Source: RGIG8748 sp045532255
Lineage (GTDB): Bacteria; Bacillota; Clostridia; UMGS1810
Direction of reading: 5' to 3'
DNA length: 41,226 nt
Assembly: GCA_045532255.1 (NCBI GenBank)
Contig: JAZSFO010000009.1
Coordinates: 1-41,226 of the forward strand
In this document: piece after piece, positions 9,197 through 17,332 of the stretch
How positions within the stretch are numbered: the stretch's first letter is position 1
Layout of the letters: the number at the start of each line of letters is the position of its first letter
Program-made: the position numbers and the translations under genes
The notes under the pieces: generated by a model
Database searches by the model: none
The model's input: the letters and a program-made list of their open reading frames with translations, nothing else
What the model was told of the DNA's origin: nothing

Positions 9197-9657
9197 CACT
9201 CTTCTTCCGGCTCAATAAATTCTGTAACCTTGTCTACAAACACAATTCCATCAAGATGGTCAAGCTCGTGGCAAAACGCTTTTGCAAGAAGTCCCTCACC
9301 AGAAATTGTAATCTTGTCTCCGTCTCTGTTTAATGCAGTAACGGTTACCTTTTCGGGACGGACTACATATCCGCATTTGCCGGGAACACTAAGACATCCC
9401 TCAACATCCTTTATATTGCCCTCGACATCGGTTATTTCGGGATTTATAAGCTCTATCAGCCCCTCGCCGACATCAATAACAACTATTCTTTTGAGAATTC
9501 CTATCTGCGGTGCAGCAAGTCCTACACCTCCGGCATTATACATTGTTTCTGCCATATCATCAAGAAGAGTAAGTATTCTTTCATCTATAGTCTCAACCTG
9601 ACGGCATTTTTTGCGAAGTATATCGTCGCCAAGCTTTCTGATGTTTCTCAGTGCCAT
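9196..9657 (-). CDS. def: Peptide deformylase
   Basis: Removes the N-formyl group from nascent proteins. All three metalloprotease motifs are intact in this 153-residue protein: GVGLAAPQIG, EGCLSVPG (metal-binding Cys) and HELDHLDG (two metal-binding His and the catalytic Glu). Length and the lack of an insertion after motif 1 fit the compact type. It has AAAGGTGAT upstream and lies 13 bases after priA. Confidence 0.96.
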   Translation of the reverse strand: MALRNIRKLGDDILRKKCRQVETIDERILTLLDDMAETMYNAGGVGLAAPQIGILKRIVVIDVGEGLIELINPEITDVEGNIKDVEGCLSVPGKCGYVVRPEKVTVTALNRDGDKITISGEGLLAKAFCHELDHLDGIVFVDKVTEFIEPEEE

Positions 9658-9670
9658 ATGATCACCTTTC

Positions 9671-12118
9671 CTAGTACATATTTGATGGATTTACATCAAT
9701 TGATATCTGTGCTTTTGTTCTTGATACAGATAACTTTTTGTTAAGAAACGCTATTTTATCGTATAAATCCTTTGAATAGCGTGTTTTGATTAAAATTCTA
9801 TATCTGTATTTTCCGTTAATTCTAAAAATCGGTGCTTCGGTTAATTGGTAAATTATCGCTTCCGAAGAATTGATTATTTGTGTAAGCTCTTTTCGAAATC
9901 TCTCGCCAAGCATTCTTGCTTCGTCCTTTTGCTCCGATGTAAAAACAAAGTTTATAAACTCGCAAAAAGGCGGATATATGAGCAGCTTTCTGAGTTCTAT
10001 CTCGTCATTGTAGAAACTGTCGTAATCCTGATTTGCGGCACAAACAACGGTCTCGTTCTCAGGATTGTAGGTCTGAATAACGGCTCTTCCGCTTATATCC
10101 CCTCTTCCTGCTCTGCCTGTTACCTGAGTAATAAGGTCAAATGTCCTTTCTGCTGCACGGTAATCATCCACATTAAGACTCATATCTGCAGCAATTATAC
10201 CGACAAGGGTAACATTTTCGAAATCAAGACCTTTTGTTATCATTTGTGTTCCGATAAGGATATCTGCTTCCTTGTTTTTGAATGAAGAAAGAAGTTTTTC
10301 GTGACTCAGTCTGGCAGATGTCGTATCTGCATCCATACGGATAACGCGTGCAGACGGAAACAGCTTGCCGACTTCATCAGCTACCTTTTGTGTACCTATT
10401 CCGAAATTTTTTATATATTTACTTGAGCATTCGGGACATGAGCTATATTGACCCTGTGCATAGTCGCAATAGTGGCAGACCAGCTTTTCTATTGATTTAT
10501 GATAAGTCAGAGACACATTGCAATTGGGACATTTTGGAACATAGCCGCAGTTTCTGCACGAAACAAAGCTGGCAAAGCCTCTTCGGTTTAAGAAAAGAAT
10601 GGTTTGTTCGCCCTTTTCCAGATTAAGTGACATTTCTTGGATAAGTCTTCTGCTGAATATACTCATATTTCCCTCGGACATTTCCAGACGCATATCGGCA
10701 ATAATGGTTTTCGGAAGTCCTGAGGTACTTATTCTGTTTGGCATAGAAAGTAGTTCATACCTTCCGCTTTGCGCTCGGAAGGTGCTTTCTACAAGGGGTG
10801 TTGCACTTGCGAGAAGTACAACAGCATCACTTTGCTTTGCACGGAATTTTGCAATTTCTATTGCATTATATTTTGGCGAGAATTCGGATTTGTATGTGTT
10901 CTCATGTTCTTCATCAATTATAAACAAACCGATATTGTCAAAGGGTGCAAAAACCGCACTTCTTGCCCCTACTGCAATATCAACCTCGCCCTCTTTAATC
11001 ATTTTCCATTGTTCATATCGTTGCTTTTGGGTAAGGGAGCTGTGAATTACGGCGACACGGTCTCCAAATCTTGCCTTGACCTGTCTTACCATCTGTGGTG
11101 TAAGACTGATTTCGGGCACAAGAAAAACTGCATTCTTGCCGATGGCTACGGTATTTTCGATAAGCTCAAGATAAACCTCTGTCTTTCCGCTTCCTGTAAC
11201 TCCGTTTAATAAGAAGGTTTTTTTGCCGTCATTTCGGATACTTTCCCAAACACGTTCACAAACTTTCTTTTGGTCATTATTCAGAACATGCCTTACATAA
11301 TCGGCATTATAATCGTCTCCGAATAATTCCTCTCTTTCTACTGTTTCATAAACAGTAACATAGCCCTTTTTACATAGAAAATCAACAACGGACTTTGATA
11401 CAGAAGCATATTCCAAAAGGTCGCTGAGAGACATATCGCCATAGTCAGAAAGCGTCTCAAGGCACCTTGCTCTTGCAGGGGCTTTCTTTGACATTGCATC
11501 AATCAGCGATGAAACTTCCTCATAATCAAGCTCAAGACAAACCCTTTTTTTGATGGTATCCTTTATTCCCTGATGCATACTTTCTTCAATTGAGATAATA
11601 CCTCTTTTCTCCATCGTCAGTAGTACAGAAGTGAGGTTTTTTGAGGTTATAAGCTCACTGAGCTTATCAAAACTTATACTGCCCTCCTCCAAAAGATATG
11701 AATATATCTCATTTGCTCTTACAGAGTGTTCAATATAATTTTTGTTATCCTCGCTTAACTCAGCGCATAGGCATATTTTCTTTTTGAAAACAGTTCCAAT
11801 GCCAACGGGAATTATAGACTTAATTGCAGAAATATAACTGCAAAAGTATCTGTGAACCATAAACTTAACCAGTTTTACGGATTTTTCGTCAAAATATGAA
11901 TATGTGTCTCTTACTTCGTGAATCGCCTTGAGTCTGGAATAGTCCGACTTATCGGCAAGTGATATTACATATGCCTCGCATAGTTTATTGCTTCTGCCAA
12001 AAGGCACAATAACTCTTACGCCGACTCTTACAACATCACTTAAATCTTCGGGCACAAGATAATCATATATATTGTCCGTGGCTTTTGAAAATGTATTAAG
12101 TACAACTTCAGCTATCAA
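9671..12118 (-). CDS. priA: Primosomal protein N', replication restart helicase PriA
   Basis: A superfamily 2 DNA helicase that reloads the replisome at stalled forks. Visible in order: an N-terminal DNA-binding domain, Walker A GVTGSGKTE, the DEEH box, a zinc-binding Cys cluster (CRNCGYVPKCPNC, CHYCDY and CPECS) within the helicase core, and the C-terminal helicase lobe with TQMITKGLDF and TGRAGRGD. I use the TTG at 12118, 8 bases after GGAGG, giving 815 residues that begin at the conserved IAEVVLN strand; a TTG 15 bases upstream overlaps the binding site and is unlikely. Confidence 0.94.
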   Translation of the reverse strand: MIAEVVLNTFSKATDNIYDYLVPEDLSDVVRVGVRVIVPFGRSNKLCEAYVISLADKSDYSRLKAIHEVRDTYSYFDEKSVKLVKFMVHRYFCSYISAIKSIIPVGIGTVFKKKICLCAELSEDNKNYIEHSVRANEIYSYLLEEGSISFDKLSELITSKNLTSVLLTMEKRGIISIEESMHQGIKDTIKKRVCLELDYEEVSSLIDAMSKKAPARARCLETLSDYGDMSLSDLLEYASVSKSVVDFLCKKGYVTVYETVEREELFGDDYNADYVRHVLNNDQKKVCERVWESIRNDGKKTFLLNGVTGSGKTEVYLELIENTVAIGKNAVFLVPEISLTPQMVRQVKARFGDRVAVIHSSLTQKQRYEQWKMIKEGEVDIAVGARSAVFAPFDNIGLFIIDEEHENTYKSEFSPKYNAIEIAKFRAKQSDAVVLLASATPLVESTFRAQSGRYELLSMPNRISTSGLPKTIIADMRLEMSEGNMSIFSRRLIQEMSLNLEKGEQTILFLNRRGFASFVSCRNCGYVPKCPNCNVSLTYHKSIEKLVCHYCDYAQGQYSSCPECSSKYIKNFGIGTQKVADEVGKLFPSARVIRMDADTTSARLSHEKLLSSFKNKEADILIGTQMITKGLDFENVTLVGIIAADMSLNVDDYRAAERTFDLITQVTGRAGRGDISGRAVIQTYNPENETVVCAANQDYDSFYNDEIELRKLLIYPPFCEFINFVFTSEQKDEARMLGERFRKELTQIINSSEAIIYQLTEAPIFRINGKYRYRILIKTRYSKDLYDKIAFLNKKLSVSRTKAQISIDVNPSNMY

Positions 12119-12148
12119 GCCGGTGTCCTCCAAAACACATCAAAATTA

Positions 12149-12427
12149 TTATTCCTCAGTAATATCAATTACTGCTTCCTGCTCCAGAATGTCGTTGAGA
12201 GTTGTATCGTTCTCCTCAAAAACATCTCTTGATGTTTTGAGAGTAACCTTGTTTTCTGCAATTTCATTAACTGCAATACTTACAGGCTTGTCCGACTTGC
12301 ACTCAACAAACACATTGTCTTTCCTGGAAAAAATCTCTCTTGCTCTCTTTGCGGTTGCAATTACAAGAGTATATTTACTGTCAATTTTCTTTGCTTTCAT
12401 AAGTTCTGATGCAGATGGTTTTAACAT
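12149..12427 (-). CDS. rpoZ: DNA-directed RNA polymerase omega subunit
   Basis: The small omega subunit that helps fold and assemble RNA polymerase beta'. The 92-residue protein has the signature KKIDSKYTLVIATAKRARE near the N-terminus. The ATG at 12427 lies inside the last codons of gmk, about 7 bases after GAGGTG; an in-frame GTG three codons earlier sits on that site. The gmk-rpoZ-priA order is standard in Firmicutes. Confidence 0.93.
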   Translation of the reverse strand: MLKPSASELMKAKKIDSKYTLVIATAKRAREIFSRKDNVFVECKSDKPVSIAVNEIAENKVTLKTSRDVFEENDTTLNDILEQEAVIDITEE

Positions 12428-13056
12428 ATTTCGCACACCTCTTTAATTAAATTCTTATTTCTTGATATTTTTTGGCTTTCGCCAATTATGATTGAACGGA
12501 ATGTTTCTACAGCCTCATCAAGATTATCGTTGACAAGTATGTAATCATAATTATCTATGAGCTTAACCTCTTCGTAGGCTCTTTCTATTCGTTTGTCAAT
12601 GACTTCCTGCGTTTCTGTATTTCTTTCTGCAAGTCTTCTGCGAAGCTCCTTAAACGATGGCGGAAGAACAAATATACCGACCGCATCATCAAACGAGCGT
12701 TTTACCTGGCCTCCGCCGTTAACTTCAATTTCCAAAATAACATTCTTGCCCTCGGAAATCATATCATTAACAGGTTTTTTGGGAGTACCGTAATAGTTTC
12801 CGCAAAATTCTGTCCATTCTGCAAGACCATCGTTTTTAATAAGATTTTCAAATTCCTCTCTGGTCTTGAAGTAATATGTTACGCCTTCCTTGTCTGTAGT
12901 TCTCGGTGCTCTGCTTGTTGCCGATATAGAAAGGAAGGAATTGTCATCGGGATATCTCTTGAAATATTCCTCCATTATTGTGCCTTTACCCGTTCCTGAC
13001 GGACCTGACACAACAAAAACAGTTCCTTTTTTGCTACTCAATTTCATCCCCCTCAT
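12421..13056 (-). CDS. gmk: Guanylate kinase
   Basis: Phosphorylates GMP to GDP. The P-loop SGPSGTGKGT, the TSRAPR and GVTYYF GMP-binding segments and the lid region are all present in about 206-211 residues. The start is not settled: ATGs at 13056 and 13047 are in frame but badly spaced, whereas a TTG at 13041 lies 6 bases after GAGGGGG and gives the usual short leader before the P-loop strand. The interval shown goes to the outermost ATG. The gene overlaps remA. Confidence 0.95.
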   Translation of the reverse strand: MRGMKLSSKKGTVFVVSGPSGTGKGTIMEEYFKRYPDDNSFLSISATSRAPRTTDKEGVTYYFKTREEFENLIKNDGLAEWTEFCGNYYGTPKKPVNDMISEGKNVILEIEVNGGGQVKRSFDDAVGIFVLPPSFKELRRRLAERNTETQEVIDKRIERAYEEVKLIDNYDYILVNDNLDEAVETFRSIIIGESQKISRNKNLIKEVCEIC

Positions 13057-13306
13057 CCGCAGTTTCCATATCCTTACCGCTTATTCTTGCTGCGATGGTT
13101 TCTGTCTGGATTGCAGAAAGTATGATATGGTCGCTGTCAGTTATTATTACGCTTCGTGTCCTTCTGCCGTATGTAGCATCTATGACCGTTCCGTTTTCTC
13201 TTGCCTCCTGAACCATTCGTTTTATAGGTGCAGACTCAGGGCTGACAATTGCTATTATTCTGCCCGAGGATACTATGTTTCCGTATCCGACATTTATAAG
13301 TTTCAT
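13034..13306 (-). CDS. remA: DUF370/RemA-family regulator
   Basis: A 90-residue protein of the RemA (DUF370) family; in Bacillus subtilis RemA is a DNA-binding activator of matrix operons and osmoprotection genes. Conserved segments are the start MKLINVGYGNIV, the VSPESAPIKR stretch and the basic YGRRTRS loop that contacts DNA. The gene sits between yicC and gmk in most Clostridia, as here. AAGGTGAT lies upstream of the ATG. Its targets in this organism are unknown. Confidence 0.9.
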   Translation of the reverse strand: MKLINVGYGNIVSSGRIIAIVSPESAPIKRMVQEARENGTVIDATYGRRTRSVIITDSDHIILSAIQTETIAARISGKDMETADEGDEIE

Positions 13307-13322
13307 ATTATCACCTTGCAGT

Positions 13323-14201
13323 TTATTCTATATTTTGTATTTGCTCTCTTAATTTCTCTATTTCTGCCTTGAGGTCAACAACTGCCTTGCCTATTTCAAA
13401 GTCATTGCATTTGCTTCCCATTGTATTGGCCTCTCTGTTAAGCTCCTGAACAGTAAAGTCAAGCTTTCTTCCGACGGGAATGTCGCTACTGAGAAGTGAT
13501 GCAAACTCCTTGAGATGGCTGTGAAATCTCACAATTTCCTCAGTTATATTTACCTTGTCCGAGAAAATTGCAACCTCTGTAAGAAGTCTTGCTTCATCAT
13601 AATCTATACCGCCAAGAACTTCTTCCATGCGTTCTTTGATACGGTTTCTGTGTTCATCCACCGTAAGCGGTGCTCTTTTTTCGATTGTGTCAAGAATATT
13701 TTCCACTCCGCTTATTGTATCTTCAAAGAAGTCAAATAATCTTGCACCCTCTCTTGCACGGTTGGCTGTTATATCATCAAGTGCAAGCGAAAGAACTTCT
13801 TTTGTATCGGCAATTATCCTGTCATTGTCCTGTTCCTTGCGTTCTATGTTGAAAACATCAGGAAATCTTGCAACGGAAGTAACTGTTATATCATCAGTTA
13901 ATCCAAGTTTTGAAGACATCTCCCTAAGTGCATCGCAGTAACCTCTGGCAACCGACTCATTGAGTGTTATAAGCTTGTCATCGCCGTCTACGGTATCGTA
14001 TTGGATAAATACATCGACCTTGCCTCTGCTTATTCTGGATGATATGAGTTCTCTTACGCAGTCTTCTACAAATGTATATTGTTTATAGAGTCTTATATTG
14101 TAATCAAGATACCTGTTATTTACACTCTTGATTTCTACGGTGATTTTGTAATCGTCAAAGAGCTTTTCGCCCCTTCCGTAGCCTGTCATACTTTTTATCA
14201 T
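13323..14201 (-). CDS. yicC: YicC/YloC family endoribonuclease
   Basis: A stress-linked endoribonuclease of the YicC family. It has the near-invariant start MIKSMTGYGRGE, the N-terminal YicC-N domain and the C-terminal DUF1732 domain with a conserved GRKLDFTVQELNREANT segment. I chose the ATG at 14201 (292 residues) because it matches the family start; GGAG lies 12 bases upstream. An ATG at 14213 and a TTG at 14219 are in frame but abut or overlap that site. It is the first gene of the 15-gene operon. Confidence 0.92.
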   Translation of the reverse strand: MIKSMTGYGRGEKLFDDYKITVEIKSVNNRYLDYNIRLYKQYTFVEDCVRELISSRISRGKVDVFIQYDTVDGDDKLITLNESVARGYCDALREMSSKLGLTDDITVTSVARFPDVFNIERKEQDNDRIIADTKEVLSLALDDITANRAREGARLFDFFEDTISGVENILDTIEKRAPLTVDEHRNRIKERMEEVLGGIDYDEARLLTEVAIFSDKVNITEEIVRFHSHLKEFASLLSSDIPVGRKLDFTVQELNREANTMGSKCNDFEIGKAVVDLKAEIEKLREQIQNIE

Positions 14202-14236
14202 ATGCGTTTTCATCTCCAAATATATTTTTACAGTTT

Positions 14237-14265
14237 ATTATATCAAAATCTATCGAAAATTACAA
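14237..14265 (-). promoter_or_regulatory. SigA-type promoter of the yicC operon
   Basis: On the minus strand TTGTAA and a perfect TATAAT are separated by exactly 17 bases, about 35 bases before the yicC start. It is the only strong promoter seen upstream of the packed operon that runs down to position 282. Confidence 0.75.
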
Positions 14266-14273
14266 TAGATTTT
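14245..14273 (-). terminator. Weak A/T-only hairpin after the radical SAM gene
   Basis: A 9-bp perfect stem (AAAATCTAT/ATAGATTTT) with an 11-base loop lies 10 bases after the stop of the TIGR01212 gene. It has no G/C-rich core and its only T-run is inside the stem, so it is at best a weak terminator. It overlaps the spacer and -35 box of the yicC promoter. Confidence 0.4.
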
Positions 14274-14283
14274 CATAATTTTG

Positions 14284-15225
14284 TTAATCAAATTTTTTGA
14301 GAGCGCTTCCGCCAAGATAATCGAAAAGCCTGCCTTGATATGTGCCTCTTTTTAACATCTGGGCATCTATTGTATCCTTTATTTTCCACCAGCTTGTTCC
14401 GTAGTTGCAGAAAATTGTATGTTCCTCCTTGGCTCTGCCTATAAGTCTCTGTATAACAACATCTGGAGACAGATGCTCCAGAAAAGCTATAACCCGCTCA
14501 ACATAATCCATGTATGTGCCCATATCAAAGTCTTTTGTCAAATACATTTCTGCCATGGGGGTGTTTTTTGCTATATACAGACTATGAAGTTTAACCTGAT
14601 TTACACCGAGAGCAGAGATAATTCTTGCACATTCCGTAACATCCTCCATATCATCCCATGGAAGATTAAGTATAAGATGCACACAGGTTTCAAAGCCGTA
14701 TTTTTTTATGGTAAGCACCGCATCAATAAACTGCGCAAGAGTATGGCCTCTGTTGATTTTTTTGAGTGTCTTATAATTTACGCTTTGAAGTCCGAGTTCT
14801 ATTGATATATTTATTCCTGTCTTTTGTGAAAGTTCATACAGAAACTTCATGTAATCATCCCTGATACAATCTGGTCTTGTAGAAATTGCAATCTCTGCAA
14901 TCTTATCTTTAACTGCTGCCGTTATATTTTCCTTGAACACATCAAGCGGCATATATGTATTTGTAAAATTCTGAAAATATGCAATAAACTTATCTGCCTT
15001 GTACTTTGAACCTATAAAACGCATATTTTCGTCAATTTGTTCGGACACACTCATTGTAACGGGTAAGTTTTCAAACGCCGCCCCGACCTCTGCGCAGAAT
15101 ATACATCCGCCCTCAGAGCATGTTCCGTCTCTGTTCGGGCATGTAATGGGAAGGTTTACAGGAAGCTTATATACCCTTTCGCCGTATTTGTTTTTCAAAT
15201 AATCAGAATATGTATTGTATATCAT
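14284..15225 (-). CDS. TIGR01212 family radical SAM protein (YtqA/YhcC type)
   Basis: A 313-residue radical SAM protein of the TIGR01212 family, which has no firmly established reaction and is sometimes linked to tRNA or metabolite modification. The N-terminal block has CPNRDGTCSEGGCIFC, the family's unusual spread of cluster cysteines. It continues with the STRPDC and SIELGLQS barrel strands and LNLPWDD. AGGA lies 7 bases before the ATG. It is the last gene of the tyrS operon, 9 bases after the small membrane protein gene. Confidence 0.88.
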   Translation of the reverse strand: MIYNTYSDYLKNKYGERVYKLPVNLPITCPNRDGTCSEGGCIFCAEVGAAFENLPVTMSVSEQIDENMRFIGSKYKADKFIAYFQNFTNTYMPLDVFKENITAAVKDKIAEIAISTRPDCIRDDYMKFLYELSQKTGINISIELGLQSVNYKTLKKINRGHTLAQFIDAVLTIKKYGFETCVHLILNLPWDDMEDVTECARIISALGVNQVKLHSLYIAKNTPMAEMYLTKDFDMGTYMDYVERVIAFLEHLSPDVVIQRLIGRAKEEHTIFCNYGTSWWKIKDTIDAQMLKRGTYQGRLFDYLGGSALKKFD

Positions 15226-15234
15226 ATATTTTTC

Positions 15235-15591
15235 CTAAACACTTTCTACATCGTTTTTGAATTGATTATACTCTTCTTCTGTTGCATAGTAGACAAACTC
15301 ATAATCACGGCTCAGCTTTCGCGAAACAGTTTCGGTCTTATCTGTTGAGCCTCTGTCTACAATAACTATATACGGTACTGTTCTTCCGCCATAGTTGTGC
15401 AGATAATTAAATATCGTACACCGAATAATATATTCTATGTTTTCTTCTTGATTTCTGACATGAATAAATACAAATATATCCTTGTTCTTTCTACCGTTAT
15501 CAAAAAAGAATTTTACTATTCCCGATATCATCTCGCACAGACCAAAAACAACCAGGAAAGTAATTACTGTCTTGAAAATAATAGCTGACAT
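15235..15591 (-). CDS. Small membrane-anchored protein with glycosyltransferase-like fold segment
   Basis: I do not recognise a named family. The 118-residue product begins with one hydrophobic helix (about residues 3-27). A soluble part follows with alternating strand FVFIHVRNQEENIEY, strand VPYIVIVDRGSTDKT and a terminal strand. That order resembles the first half of a GT-A family 2 glycosyltransferase (NEE-like and D-x-GS-x-D-x-T motifs), but the rest of such an enzyme is missing. The ATG at 15591 has GAGGTG 6 bases upstream, and that site is buried in a 13-bp hairpin. A longer frame upstream runs through the hairpin and is rejected. Confidence 0.7.
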   Translation of the reverse strand: MSAIIFKTVITFLVVFGLCEMISGIVKFFFDNGRKNKDIFVFIHVRNQEENIEYIIRCTIFNYLHNYGGRTVPYIVIVDRGSTDKTETVSRKLSRDYEFVYYATEEEYNQFKNDVESV

Positions 15592-15596
15592 ATAAA

Positions 15597-15628
15597 CACC
15601 TCTTTGCATCATAATATGCAAAGAGGTG
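15597..15628 (-). promoter_or_regulatory. 13-bp hairpin covering a ribosome binding site
   Basis: CACCTCTTTGCAT at 15597-15609 pairs perfectly with 15616-15628 around a 6-base loop. On the minus strand the 3' arm of the stem contains GAGGTG, the ribosome binding site of the gene starting at 15591, and the stem begins 13 bases after the metK stop. There is no good T-run after it, so it looks more like translational masking or a partial attenuator than a full terminator. Confidence 0.65.
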
Positions 15629-15641
15629 CCTTTGTGGTGAA

Positions 15642-16823
15642 TTAAATGCCTGCCTTTTCTCTTAGAAGCTGTGCCCTGTCGCATTTTTCCCAAGGCAAAT
15701 CTATATCTGTTCTTCCAAAATGTCCGTATGCTGCAGTCTGCTTATATATTGGTTTTCTTAAGTCAAGATCACGAATGATTGCAGCGGGTCTTAAATCAAA
15801 TACAGACTTTACTGCCTCAGAAATAACTTCCTCAGGCACAACAGATGTACCGAATGTATCAACAAGTACAGAAACAGGGTTTGCAACCCCGATTGCATAT
15901 GCAAGCTGTACCTCGCATTTGTCAGCAAGCCCTGCGGCAACAATGTTTTTTGCAACATATCTTGCGGCATAGCATGCACTGCGGTCAACCTTTGTGGGAT
16001 CCTTACCCGAAAAAGCACCGCCGCCGTGACGGGCATATCCGCCGTAGGTATCGACAATAATTTTTCTTCCCGTAAGTCCGCTGTCACCCTGAGGTCCGCC
16101 AATTACAAAACGACCTGTGGGATTAATAAAGTATTTTGTATTTTCATCAAGAAGCGATGAATCAACAACAGGCTCAACTACATGCTTTATCATATCATCA
16201 TGTATTGTATTAAGACTCACTTCATCGCTATGCTGTGTCGAAATAACAATTGTATCAACTCTTACGGGCTTGCCGTCTATATATTCTACGGTTACCTGTG
16301 TTTTTCCGTCAGGTCTCAGATACTTGAGAGTTCCGTCCTTTCTTACATCTGTAAGCCTCTTTGAGAGCTTATGTGCAAGAGAAATAGGAAGCGGCATAAG
16401 CTCTTCGGTTTCTCTGCAGGCATATCCAAACATCATACCCTGATCGCCGGCACCGTGGTCAAGCTCTTCGGTATTGCTCTTCTTTGCTTCCATAGACTTG
16501 TCAACTCCAAGAGCAATATCTCCCGACTGCTCGTCTATACTGGTAATTACTGCACATGTATGGCAATCAAAGCCAAACTTTGCTCTGTCGTATCCAATCT
16601 CCTTTATTGTCTCGCGTGCAACCTTTGGTATATCAACATAACAATCTGTTGTTATCTCACCCATTATCATAACCATGCCGGTTGTAACTACAGTTTCGCA
16701 CGCAACACGGGCCTGGGGGTCTTTTTCCAAAATGGCATCAAGAACCGCATCAGACACCTGATCGCAAATTTTGTCGGGATGTCCTTCTGTAACCGACTCT
16801 GATGTAAAAAACTTTCTCTCCAT
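15642..16823 (-). CDS. metK: S-adenosylmethionine synthetase
   Basis: Makes S-adenosylmethionine from methionine and ATP, the methyl and radical source for RlmN, RsmB, HemZ and others in this window. The 393-residue length is standard. Motifs include GHPDKICDQ at the N-terminus, GAGDQGMMFGYA, and the P-loop-like GGGAFSGKDPTKVDRS. GGAGGA precedes the ATG. Only 24 bases separate it from the upstream gene, so it has no leader of its own and no SAM riboswitch. Confidence 0.97.
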   Translation of the reverse strand: MERKFFTSESVTEGHPDKICDQVSDAVLDAILEKDPQARVACETVVTTGMVMIMGEITTDCYVDIPKVARETIKEIGYDRAKFGFDCHTCAVITSIDEQSGDIALGVDKSMEAKKSNTEELDHGAGDQGMMFGYACRETEELMPLPISLAHKLSKRLTDVRKDGTLKYLRPDGKTQVTVEYIDGKPVRVDTIVISTQHSDEVSLNTIHDDMIKHVVEPVVDSSLLDENTKYFINPTGRFVIGGPQGDSGLTGRKIIVDTYGGYARHGGGAFSGKDPTKVDRSACYAARYVAKNIVAAGLADKCEVQLAYAIGVANPVSVLVDTFGTSVVPEEVISEAVKSVFDLRPAAIIRDLDLRKPIYKQTAAYGHFGRTDIDLPWEKCDRAQLLREKAGI

Positions 16824-16847
16824 AATGTTTTGTCCTCCGTGGTTTTA

Positions 16848-17330
16848 TTAAATCAAAAATTTTACTCCGCATGAAATCATAGTCATAACAATTCCAGCAA
16901 TGATAACTCCTGCAAATATTGCAGGAAGTGCATCCTTAAGACGCATATTGAGAATTCCTGCAATCATAGCGCCTGTATATGCACCTGTACCGGGAAATGG
17001 TATTGCAACAAATATCAAAAGTCCCAGTTTTTTATATTTATTGAGCTTAAGGCTTTTTTCCTTGGTTCTTCTGTCAAGCCATATTCCGAGTTTTGAAAAC
17101 ATCTCCGAATGAAGAAGCCATTCTATCAAGGGTCTTATGAGTAATATAACAAACGGAACAGGAAGCAAGTTTCCTATAACCGATATTACATATACCCAAA
17201 ACCAATTAAGACCAAGTCCTATTCCCAGGGGTATTGCTCCCCTTAGTTCAATAACAGGAACCATTGATACTGCAAATGTACCGAATATCGGATTTATACC
17301 GACAAGAAAATTCTCTATAGTCTCTATCAT
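16848..17330 (-). CDS. COG2426 small multi-drug export family membrane protein
   Basis: A 160-residue integral membrane protein of the Sm_multidrug_ex (COG2426) family. It has about four hydrophobic segments (near 12-35, 40-66, 98-125 and 130-158). The conserved PVIELRGAIPLG lies near the first loop and IPFPGTGAYTGA in the third segment. Despite the family name, transport of drugs has little experimental support. The ribosome binding site is weak, and it starts 2 bases after upp, so it is probably coupled to it. Confidence 0.85.
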   Translation of the reverse strand: MIETIENFLVGINPIFGTFAVSMVPVIELRGAIPLGIGLGLNWFWVYVISVIGNLLPVPFVILLIRPLIEWLLHSEMFSKLGIWLDRRTKEKSLKLNKYKKLGLLIFVAIPFPGTGAYTGAMIAGILNMRLKDALPAIFAGVIIAGIVMTMISCGVKFLI

Positions 17331-17332
17331 AA

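Noticed and set aside
9002..9601. 199-codon open frame on the plus strand, antisense to fmt and def
   Set aside because: Low-complexity Ser/Thr/Ile-rich translation with no ribosome binding site; it mirrors two well-conserved genes and is a shadow frame.
15592..15693. 34-residue N-terminal extension of the small membrane protein
   Set aside because: It would be translated from the masking hairpin and from within the metK 3' end; the ATG at 15591 has the only good ribosome binding site.
16824..16847. SAM riboswitch before metK
   Set aside because: Only 24 bases separate metK from the upstream gene, far too little.
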